Positions 23,777-30,359 of a DNA stretch of 30,359 nt are shown piece after piece (within the stretch, counting starts at the first letter, position 1; each line of letters begins with the position of its first letter). The notes under the pieces were generated by a model that saw nothing but the letters and a program-made list of their open reading frames with translations, did no database searches and was not told the origin of the DNA. A program made the position numbers and the translations under genes. The stretch comes from Myxococcales bacterium (GTDB lineage: Bacteria; Myxococcota_A; Bradymonadia; REDH01), in NCBI GenBank assembly GCA_020633625.1, contig JACKDJ010000040.1:1-30359 (forward strand), read 5' to 3'.

Positions 23777-25635
23777 CGTGCGCCGATGCCACCGAAGTAG
23801 CCCCAAGAGATGCCGCACCCGTAGCCGTACACGGCAGTACCTACCGGCGACGACGCCAGCACCGTGTGACCGCCGGTCCCGATCGACTGCCGAAACACGT
23901 CCCACGCCCCGACGCGCACGGCCGAAGTCATCGGGATCCCGTCGATCGTCGGGATCACGCCGGCCGGCGCGACGACGTTGATGTAGTTGTCGAGGAAGCC
24001 AGACGCGACCAGGACGGTCGTCTCCGTGCGGTACAGACTCGGCGGGACAACCACGACCGAGGTCGGGTCGCCGAACCCGCCCGCGTCGCAGCGTGAATCC
24101 TCCGGGATCGCGCAGCCAGTATCGAATGTCCGGTCGCACCCGGCGCCCGGATACTCCGAGCTCACCGTCATCGCCGTCACTGCGACCGGTGCCGACGCCG
24201 TGAGGACGAAGTCGCGCGTAGTCGTGATGTCGAACGGCACGCCCGGGCGGATCGTCGCGCCCGCCGTCGTCACGCTCGGCGAGGTCGTCAGCGTCGTCCC
24301 CGGCTCGGTCGCCATGACCCGGAACACGGTCGGCTCCGTCCCGCGCGCCTGAAAGCGCGTCAGCACGTACTCGGCGCCGAGCGCGTCGACGGGGAGCTGC
24401 TGCTCTTCCATGTGGTCGCAGAAGGACACGTCCGTCGGCACGTTCGCGCACTCGTGACCCGCGAACACCGCGACGGGCCCCGTCGCGGTCACCACGGTGC
24501 CGCTCAGATCGCTCCCCGCCGCGAGCGACTGGAGATACATGACCTGGCCCTCGAGCAGCGTCGCCGTCACCGTCTCGCCGGCACCGACGCTGCCGGAGAC
24601 GTCGACGCGCGCTGCGTACGGCACCCTCACGTTGACATCGACGGAGCCCCCGGTCGCGCCGACAATCGCGACGAAGCTCTTGAGCTGGAACGAGGTGCTG
24701 TCGCGCGTCGGCCACGAGGAGACCACGTAGTGTGTTCCCAGCGCGGGGTACGGGAGCAGCAGCGACGCGTCGGAGGAGTACCCCGCGAAGACCGTCGGGT
24801 TGGCCTGCGCGACGATCACGGGCCGGCTCGACGCCACGCGCGTCGCCGTCGTCGCGAGCGGCGACGTGCCGATGCCCAGCGACCCGAGAGAGACCGCCTG
24901 CACTGCGCCGGCGGCGACCGTGTACTCGGTAGGCCCGCCGGACGGTGGAACGACCGTCACGACGGCCGCCGTCGTGCCCGGATTCAGGATCTCGAGCCCG
25001 AACGGGTCGATCCCGGCCTGCCCGTAGTTTGGCAGGTCGACCGCGAAGAAGGAGCAGCCAGCGTGTCCGCCCGTCGCGCACGGGTCCGCCGGCCCGGTGT
25101 CAACGTCCGCGTCGGCATCCCGGACGTCTGCGTCGGCATCGGCGTCCGCGTCGGCGTCTCTGGCGTCGACGTCCGCATCGGCATCCGCATCACGGACATC
25201 GGCGTCGGCATCGGCATCGGCGTCACGGACGTCCGCATCTGCGTCCGCGTCGGCATCGCGCACGTCAGCGTCCACCGCGTCGAGCTCGCTGACATCGGCA
25301 TCGGCGCCGACCTCCGGTCCCACGTCGACGTCCGCATCGGAGTCCGCGGCGACATCGTCGGTGCCATCCGGAGCATCGTCGAGCGCGCCGCCATCCACCT
25401 CGACGTCGACCGACGAATCCGCCTCTGCGTCCGGTAGACCCGAACCATCGGACTCGGCGTCTGCGCCGCTCCCGTCGCTCGAAGAGTCGAGACCAGCGGT
25501 ATCGGAGGCGTCGCCGCCGGTATCAGCGCCGAAGTAGTACGGGAACACGCTCTGCTGGTTGCACGCCGAGAGGACCGCAACGACGAGCGGCGCGAAGGCG
25601 ATCAGACACTGACGGTGCAACATGGAGACCACCAC
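23773..25635 (-). CDS. Stalked surface lipoprotein with IgGFc-binding-type domain
   Basis: The protein has 620 residues from the GTG at 25635, with GGAG eight bases upstream; GTG at 25632 and ATG at 25623 are alternatives. A signal peptide ends in the lipobox LSAC with Cys25. Residues 38-185 are an Asp/Ala/Ser stalk, with residues 120-180 almost only alternating Asp and Ala broken by VRD steps. Residues 187-620 contain the IgGFc-binding N-terminal-type domain: PVAVFAGHECANVPT near 385, CDHMEEQQLPVDALGAEYVLT, and paired cysteines (CDRTFDTGC). Such domains are common in myxobacterial cell-surface proteins and are thought to bind ligands; IgG binding itself is not implied. It lies 100 bases behind the beta-barrel gene. 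Confidence 0.82.
   Translation of the reverse strand: MVVSMLHRQCLIAFAPLVVAVLSACNQQSVFPYYFGADTGGDASDTAGLDSSSDGSGADAESDGSGLPDAEADSSVDVEVDGGALDDAPDGTDDVAADSDADVDVGPEVGADADVSELDAVDADVRDADADADADVRDADADADADVRDADADADVDARDADADADADADVRDADADVDTGPADPCATGGHAGCSFFAVDLPNYGQAGIDPFGLEILNPGTTAAVVTVVPPSGGPTEYTVAAGAVQAVSLGSLGIGTSPLATTATRVASSRPVIVAQANPTVFAGYSSDASLLLPYPALGTHYVVSSWPTRDSTSFQLKSFVAIVGATGGSVDVNVRVPYAARVDVSGSVGAGETVTATLLEGQVMYLQSLAAGSDLSGTVVTATGPVAVFAGHECANVPTDVSFCDHMEEQQLPVDALGAEYVLTRFQARGTEPTVFRVMATEPGTTLTTSPSVTTAGATIRPGVPFDITTTRDFVLTASAPVAVTAMTVSSEYPGAGCDRTFDTGCAIPEDSRCDAGGFGDPTSVVVVPPSLYRTETTVLVASGFLDNYINVVAPAGVIPTIDGIPMTSAVRVGAWDVFRQSIGTGGHTVLASSPVGTAVYGYGCGISWGYFGGIGAR
25081..25280 (-). repeat. 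Asp-Ala coding repeat in the lipoprotein stalk
   Basis: Imperfect short tandem units of the GCATCGGCGTCC type encode alternating Asp-Ala runs separated by VRD. They are part of the coding sequence and not a CRISPR array. The length is likely to vary between strains. Confidence 0.85.
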
Positions 25636-25705
25636 TGGGGGTACTCCAGAGTAGCACGAGGCCCACGCGACAGGAACGGCGAACGCGCTGGTCGGGCGGT
25701 CGGGT

Positions 25706-25721
25706 CACCGGTCCGCCGGTG
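25706..25721. other. 6-bp inverted repeat between the beta-barrel and lipoprotein genes
   Basis: CACCGG and CCGGTG with a four-base loop lie 14 bases beyond the stop of the beta-barrel gene, in the only sizeable gap (100 bases) of the right-hand gene train. There is no T-run. It could be a weak stop or an mRNA-processing hairpin. Confidence 0.35.
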
Positions 25722-25735
25722 CACCGCTCGCTGCG

Positions 25736-27004
25736 TCAGTAGTATAGCGCCAGGCCCCCATAGACCGTCACCGGCGCCGAACCGAGCTCGCTCTCGATCG
25801 ACACGCCGAGCGGCGCTGCGAGCTTGGGCGTTGCCCCGACGGGCACGTACGCGCCCAGCGTCAGATCGACGGCCTCTCCGGCCTGCCATAGGAACGACGG
25901 CGCGAACACGGCGCTCGGATCGGCCACATTGACCAGCGTGGTGAGCGCGAGCGTGGTCGGCGAGGTCGGCTTGATTCCCGCGGTTACGCCAACGTAGTGG
26001 CGACCGAGCAGGTACACCTCCCCGCGCGCGACCTGCGCCGATGCCGCGCGGTCGGCGTAGCCCTCGGGCGTCACCGCTCCCTCGCCGTCGAGGTGGTACT
26101 CGACCGTCACGAACCCGCGCTCGCGAAAGTAGTCGAGCCCGACGGTGACTCGCGGCGCTTGCAGCTCGACGGAGTCGTAGTCGAGCGGCAACACGGCGTC
26201 GCCGCGCAGCGTGACGGTAGAGAGATCCCGACTCCAGCCGCCCATCGCGAGGACCTCCTGCCAGGACTTCGCTGCTGCAAACCAAACATCGCCGTGCGGC
26301 CGGTACAGCGTTGTGCGGACGCCGACGCCGATGTCTTCGACGTCCCCTCGGTCGACGACGATTGCCTCGAGCTCCACGTTGTCGGTCGGTGCCGCGATCG
26401 CGCGTACAGCATCGACGCCGGCCTTCTCGGCCGTGTCGAGCTCGAACGGGGAGAACTGCGTCCAGAGGTCGGCCACGGCAAACAACACTGCGCTGCCCCA
26501 GCCCACCGCCTGGCGTCCGACGTAGAGGTCGACGTGGCGCAGGTAGAGTCGCGCAGACAGGCGGTCGATGTCGTGTTCGGCGCGCAGGCCATTGCCGTCG
26601 ATCAGGTCGGTCGAGAGGTCCACGTTCCGCTCGGGTCGTCGCGACACCCCGACGCCTACGCCGCCGAGCTCGAGGAGGTCGTTGCTCTGACTCGACGTAG
26701 TCAAAGCGATGCGCTGGTGCAGGTCGAGGGTGAGAAGTTCACCGGCCTGCGCGGTCCACTCGAGCCGCGCGACGCCGGCGGTCTGCCCAACGAGCGGGTC
26801 CGACAGCACCAGATCGGCGAGGTCGATCCGTCGCCAGGACTGCACGCTCTCGACGGCGCGGACGTATCCCCCGAGCGTGAGCCCCCCGTGGTCGCGGTCG
26901 ACCAGAGTGACGTCGGCCCGCGCGGACGCGCCCGTCAGAGCCACGAACGTTGCGACGAGCACGCCGAGGTGGCGCGGCCTCGACGCGACGCGTGCTGGTC
27001 TCAT
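25736..27004 (-). CDS. Outer-membrane beta-barrel-like protein of the ABC export cluster
   Basis: The protein has 422 residues from the ATG at 27004, which overlaps the ATPase stop (ATGA). It has a signal peptide with a likely cut after ASARA (residue 30). The rest shows alternating hydrophobic strands and a terminal aromatic pair (LALYY), as in outer-membrane barrels. Segments such as GGYVRAVESVQSWRR, DLYVGRQAVGWGSAVLF and DLWTQFSPFELDTAEKAGVDAVR recall DUF1302/porin-like proteins that occur beside LolCDE-like transporters. It probably forms the outer-membrane part of the system encoded upstream. Its function in detail is unknown; it lacks LptD or BamA features. Confidence 0.72.
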   Translation of the reverse strand: MRPARVASRPRHLGVLVATFVALTGASARADVTLVDRDHGGLTLGGYVRAVESVQSWRRIDLADLVLSDPLVGQTAGVARLEWTAQAGELLTLDLHQRIALTTSSQSNDLLELGGVGVGVSRRPERNVDLSTDLIDGNGLRAEHDIDRLSARLYLRHVDLYVGRQAVGWGSAVLFAVADLWTQFSPFELDTAEKAGVDAVRAIAAPTDNVELEAIVVDRGDVEDIGVGVRTTLYRPHGDVWFAAAKSWQEVLAMGGWSRDLSTVTLRGDAVLPLDYDSVELQAPRVTVGLDYFRERGFVTVEYHLDGEGAVTPEGYADRAASAQVARGEVYLLGRHYVGVTAGIKPTSPTTLALTTLVNVADPSAVFAPSFLWQAGEAVDLTLGAYVPVGATPKLAAPLGVSIESELGSAPVTVYGGLALYY

Positions 27005-27699
27005 CCCTTCGAATCGGGGCGCTCCTCCCCGACGATATGGCCGCTGTCGAGCCGTACGATGCGGCGCGCCCTGCCGATGACGGTCGGGTCGTGCGTCGAG
27101 AACAAGAACGTGACTCCGTGCTCGCGATTGAGGTCGAGCATGAGGTCGAGCAGACCAACCGACGTCTCGGTGTCGAGGTTCGCGGTCGGCTCGTCGGCGA
27201 GAACGATCGACGGCGTCGACGCGATCGCGCGCACTACCGCGACGCGCTGTTGTTGTCCGCCCGAGAGCTCGTGGGGCCGGCGCTGCTCCAGTCCGCCGAG
27301 GCCGACGCGTTCCAGGAGCGGCGTAACGATGCGGCGCCGCTCGGCGGCCGCGACGCCTTTGAGCATGAGCGTGAACTCGGCGTTCTCGAACGCCGTCAGC
27401 ACCGGGACGAGATTGTAGGCCTGGAAGACGAAGCCGATGTGCTCGAGCCGAAACGCGGCCGCAGCGTTCTTCCCGAGTCGTGTGACGTCGCGCCCGGCCA
27501 CCGTCACGATGCCGGATGTGGGGGTGTCGAGGCACCCGATCAGGTTCAGCAGGGTCGTCTTGCCGGAGCCCGACGGACCGGCGAGCGCGCTGAACTCGCC
27601 CTCGCCAACCTCGAGGTCGACGCCCCGCAGCGCGTGCACGTCGACGCTGCCCTGCCGATAGGTGCGCGCGAGGCCAACTGTCGTGATGAGGGTCTTCAT
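27001..27699 (-). CDS. ABC transporter ATP-binding protein, LolD/MacB type
   Basis: The 232-residue protein is complete: Walker A GPSGSGKT (41-48), Q-loop Gln93, signature LSGGQQQR (145-152), Walker B IVLADEP (165-171) with catalytic Glu170, and the switch His203 in STHD. The FVFQAYNLVPVLTAFENAEF stretch is typical of the LolD/MacB/FtsE branch that powers FtsX-type permeases in mechanotransmission. Its ATG overlaps the permease stop (ATGA), and its own stop overlaps the start of the beta-barrel gene. Confidence 0.95.
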   Translation of the reverse strand: MKTLITTVGLARTYRQGSVDVHALRGVDLEVGEGEFSALAGPSGSGKTTLLNLIGCLDTPTSGIVTVAGRDVTRLGKNAAAAFRLEHIGFVFQAYNLVPVLTAFENAEFTLMLKGVAAAERRRIVTPLLERVGLGGLEQRRPHELSGGQQQRVAVVRAIASTPSIVLADEPTANLDTETSVGLLDLMLDLNREHGVTFLFSTHDPTVIGRARRIVRLDSGHIVGEERPDSKG

Positions 27700-28934
27700 T
27701 CGTATGTCCGCATCGCCTCGACGGGGTCGAGCCGCATCGCTCGCCACGCCGGATAGAGAGAGCTCGCGAGGATCACGAGCACGACCACTCCCGTCGCCGC
27801 ACCCCAGCGCAGCGCGTCGAACTGGCTCCGGATGATCGTGTCGTTCATCGACACGCCGGCGATGTCCATCTCGCCCCCGCTGAGCTTGCTCAGGTCGAGC
27901 CCCCAGTGCACCAGCGCGAGGTGCCCGGCGAACCCGAGCGCGAAGCCGACAGTGACGGCGACGACCGCGAGCAGGACCGTCTCGAGCAAGACGAGGATGG
28001 CAACGCGCCGCGGTCCCATGCCGATCGCGTTGAGCATGCCGAGCTCGCGGATCCGCTCCATCACCATCATCAGGAGCGTGTTCGCGATCCCAAACGCGAC
28101 GACCAAACCAATCACGACCGTGTAGACCACCGCGAACTTCTCGTCGATCTCGACGAAGCCGAGCAGATCCGGGATCGCCTCGTCCCACGTCAGCACCTCG
28201 ACCTGCGCCGGCAGGTCGTCGAGCGCCGCGGCGATCGCGCGGTCCACCTCGTCGCGGCGGTCGTCGTCCGTCAGCAGCACGCCTATCTGGGTCAGGTGCG
28301 TGTCCATGGCAAGCGCCGCGCGGGCCGCGCCGACGGTGGTGAGTCCGAGGCTGTCGTCGATCATCGAGACGCCCGTGTGCAGCGTCCCGGTGACGTGGAA
28401 CAGCGCCCGGGCGACCTCGCCGTCGGGCCCCGTCGCGGTCAGGACGACGCGGTCGCCGACCTCGACGTCGAGCAGCTCCGCGAGCCCGTCGCCGAGCACC
28501 AGCGGGGTCTCGTCGTCGGCGGTGAAGAACTGTCCCGTCACGAGCCGCGGGCGAAAGTCATAGACCTGCGCCTCGCCCTCGAGGTCGACCCCCATGATCT
28601 GCGCGCCTTCGCCGCCGTGCGTCGAAGTCAGCAGCCCGCTGATGATGACGCGCCGGATCACGCCAGAGACTCCCGGGATCGCGGCGACCCGGTCTGCGAT
28701 CGCGTCGCCGCCGGGCATCTGCAGGTCGCTCGTCCTGGCGTCCCAATATCCGTCGGCGTGTACCAGCACGTTGCCGCCGGCGCTTCGGACGGCGGCCTGC
28801 ATCATCTTGACGTTGCGGTCGAGAGTCATCCCATACGAGACGAGCATCAGCCCGAGGCTGAGGGCTATCGCCGAGACGACGATCAGCGTCCGCCCGCGGT
28901 TTCTCCAGAGGTTGCGCCACGCGAGGATCCCCAT
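27696..28934 (-). CDS. FtsX/LolC-E-type ABC permease (second)
   Basis: The protein has 412 residues from the ATG at 28934, with GGAGG five bases upstream. Its stop-start junction with the first permease is TGATG. It has an N-terminal helix (about 18-38) after WRNLWRNRGR, a periplasmic domain of about 230 residues (MacB-PCD-like), then three C-terminal helices with ERIRELGMLNAIGMGPRR and the typical ending WRAMRLDPVEAMRTYE. With the first permease it would form a heterodimeric LolCE-like unit that lifts a lipid-linked substrate out of the inner membrane. The substrate is not evident from sequence. Confidence 0.92.
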   Translation of the reverse strand: MGILAWRNLWRNRGRTLIVVSAIALSLGLMLVSYGMTLDRNVKMMQAAVRSAGGNVLVHADGYWDARTSDLQMPGGDAIADRVAAIPGVSGVIRRVIISGLLTSTHGGEGAQIMGVDLEGEAQVYDFRPRLVTGQFFTADDETPLVLGDGLAELLDVEVGDRVVLTATGPDGEVARALFHVTGTLHTGVSMIDDSLGLTTVGAARAALAMDTHLTQIGVLLTDDDRRDEVDRAIAAALDDLPAQVEVLTWDEAIPDLLGFVEIDEKFAVVYTVVIGLVVAFGIANTLLMMVMERIRELGMLNAIGMGPRRVAILVLLETVLLAVVAVTVGFALGFAGHLALVHWGLDLSKLSGGEMDIAGVSMNDTIIRSQFDALRWGAATGVVVLVILASSLYPAWRAMRLDPVEAMRTYE

Positions 28935-30190
28935 CACGTCCTCCCTGCGATGGCCGTCATCGGGTCGAGCTTCGCCGCGCGCCGCGCCGGGACGAGACCG
29001 CACGCCAGCGCGACCGCGAGGATCACGGCCGCAGGCTCCAGAAGAGCTTCGGCGCTGACCTCGAAGAAGATGCGCCGCGAGAACGCGACGCCCATGAACG
29101 AGAGCTCACCGCCGCGGCTCGTAAAGGCGCCCATGTCGAGCCCGAACTTCGAGTGGTACAGCGCGAGCCCTCCCCCGAGCGCGACGCCCGCGAGCGCCCC
29201 GACGGCGGTGAGCAGCAGCGTCTCGACGACGAGCATGCGGCCGATCCTCGCCGGCTTCATCCCGATCGCCATCAGAACGCCAAACTCGCGGCTCCGCTCG
29301 AGCGCGCTCATCCGCTGTGTGTTCAGCAGCCCGAGCGCGGCGATCGCGTAGACGAGCAGGTACGTGATCCACATCGACGACTGGTTCGTCTGGAGCATCG
29401 CGTAGAGGTCCGCCATCGTCTCCCGCCACGTCGTGACGATCGGACCTTCTTCCGTGGGTGGGACCGCGGCGCGGAGCGCAGCGGCGACCGTGTCGACGGC
29501 GCCGAGGTCGCGGACCGACACGACGAGCTCATGGGCCCGCCCATCGAGGGCGGCGTCGTACGCGAGATCGTCTCGGTGCAGGTACACGGAGCTGCGGTCG
29601 ACCGACGAGTTCGCGGTCTTCACCGTCCCGACGATGGTCACGAGGTCGTTGCCGAGGCTGCCGTCGGCAGCCTGAAGAAAGACGACGAGCTCATCTCCGA
29701 CTCCGACGCCGAGCTGCGCCGCGAGCTGGTGTCCGACGACCGCCTCCCGTGCCCCTTCGGCCGCCGGCTCCTCGGACAGCCACCGCCCATCGACGAGCGC
29801 GTCGTCGACGAGCGTCGCGGCCGCCTCGCGACGCGGGTCGACGCCGACGAGGCGCCCGACCTGCGACCGGGTCTCGTTGCCAACGAGCCCAAACGCGTAC
29901 GTGCGAGGCGCGGCCGCGGCGACGCCCGCGACACGGTCCACGGTCTGGAGCAGAGCATCGTCGACAGCGAACGACGCGTAGATCGAGTGTCGCTGACCGT
30001 ACGCCTCGGTGTGGAGCTGGATCTGGCCGGTTTCGACGGCGGTCGCTGCTCGGATCATGTCGCGCTCGAACGTGTCGATCCACGCCTTGGTCCAGACGAG
30101 CATCGCGACGGCGAGCGCGATGCCGCCCGCCGTCAGCGCAGACCGCCAGCGGTTCCGCTGGAGGTTTCGCAGCGCGATGCGTGTGATCAC
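28934..30190 (-). CDS. FtsX/LolC-E-type ABC permease (first)
   Basis: The protein has 418 residues from the GTG at 30190, which overlaps the stop of the LolA-like gene (GTGA). It has the same topology as its neighbour: one N-terminal helix (about 17-35), a periplasmic domain, and three C-terminal helices, with ERSREFGVLMAIGMKPARI in the cytoplasmic loop and RRAAKLDPMTAIAG at the end. The two permeases are clearly different in their periplasmic domains, which suggests a heterodimer as in LolCE rather than a homodimer as in MacB. Confidence 0.92.
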   Translation of the reverse strand: MITRIALRNLQRNRWRSALTAGGIALAVAMLVWTKAWIDTFERDMIRAATAVETGQIQLHTEAYGQRHSIYASFAVDDALLQTVDRVAGVAAAAPRTYAFGLVGNETRSQVGRLVGVDPRREAAATLVDDALVDGRWLSEEPAAEGAREAVVGHQLAAQLGVGVGDELVVFLQAADGSLGNDLVTIVGTVKTANSSVDRSSVYLHRDDLAYDAALDGRAHELVVSVRDLGAVDTVAAALRAAVPPTEEGPIVTTWRETMADLYAMLQTNQSSMWITYLLVYAIAALGLLNTQRMSALERSREFGVLMAIGMKPARIGRMLVVETLLLTAVGALAGVALGGGLALYHSKFGLDMGAFTSRGGELSFMGVAFSRRIFFEVSAEALLEPAAVILAVALACGLVPARRAAKLDPMTAIAGRT

Positions 30191-30359
30191 TGGCCCTGCG
30201 CGACGCGGCGGAGGCCGCGCTGCGAGAACAGGGTCTCGTCGACGGGCGCGCCCAGCTCGAGGGTCGAGTAGGTGACCGTCGTGGACTCGCCGGGCGCGTA
30301 GTGGGGAACGATCGCGAGTCGCATCGGGATCGGGCGCCCGTCGATCTGACGAACGTCAG
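30187..30359 (-). CDS. Outer membrane lipoprotein-sorting (LolA-like) protein, C-terminal end only
   Basis: Only the last 56 residues are in the window. They include DVRQIDGRPIPMRLAIV, then PGESTTVTYSTLELGAPVDETLFSQRGL before the stop, which is the usual ending of the LolA-like family found with LolCDE-like transporters. The product would carry a lipid-linked substrate across the periplasm. It overlaps the first permease by four bases. The call rests on a short segment and on gene context. Confidence 0.6.
   Translation of the reverse strand, partial: DVRQIDGRPIPMRLAIVPHYAPGESTTVTYSTLELGAPVDETLFSQRGLRRVAQGQ

Noticed and set aside
23777..25081. Long N-terminal extension of the inositol monophosphatase-like protein
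   Set aside because: The ATG at 23776 in an ATGA overlap gives a normal family length, and the extension lies out of frame within the lipoprotein gene.
25081..25330. Possible CRISPR or minisatellite array
   Set aside because: The short units are in frame, encode the Asp-Ala stalk, and there are no spacers of constant size.
25626..25655. TACTCT as a -10 element for the lipoprotein gene
   Set aside because: Only three of six bases match and the -35 region is poor, so I do not call a promoter there.

Overview
The window looks like chromosomal DNA of a high-GC myxobacterium (Myxococcota). The reasons are the very high GC content with strong G/C third-position bias, a CdnL/CarD-type regulator, a FrzS/AglZ-like pseudo-receiver coiled-coil protein (a family known from Myxococcus motility), a lipoprotein with a long Asp/Ala stalk and an IgGFc-binding-type domain, and densely packed genes with ATGA/GTGA overlaps. 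I see no rRNA, tRNA, CRISPR array, insertion sequence or phage genes.

Left part (1-3378, + strand): the 3' part of feoB (ferrous iron permease), cutA, and a cystathionine beta-synthase gene with C-terminal CBS domains. This block converges on a long minus-strand block (3398-17571). In transcription order, right to left, that block holds: a parvulin-like envelope foldase and an overlapping GtrA-family membrane protein; two arginine succinyltransferase pathway genes (astA, astD); a receiver/coiled-coil/transmembrane/TPR protein with tsaD behind it; the 1093-residue FrzS/AglZ-like pseudo-receiver coiled-coil protein; dps; a free-standing restriction-enzyme N-terminal-like domain protein; and a GNAT acetyltransferase. 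Several of these units have their own recognisable TTGACA-type promoters.

Middle (17745-18728, + strand): a small unrecognised helical protein and a carD/cdnL gene with an extended -10 promoter that abuts a perfect inverted repeat.

Right part (18765-30359, minus strand): one tightly packed gene train. Transcription order is a LolA-like lipoprotein-sorting protein (cut by the window edge), two FtsX/LolC-E-like permeases, a LolD-like ATPase, an outer-membrane beta-barrel-like protein, a stalked IgGFc-domain lipoprotein, an inositol monophosphatase-family enzyme, a membrane protein with six DPRLR/S motifs, glycerol kinase and an amidohydrolase (deaminase family). Most junctions overlap by 1-8 nt. 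The first five genes look like a complete envelope export machine with its own outer-membrane component. The stalked lipoprotein gene directly behind it is a natural candidate client. This is the best candidate for an under-described system in the window. The FrzS/AglZ-like protein and the transmembrane receiver-TPR protein are the second.
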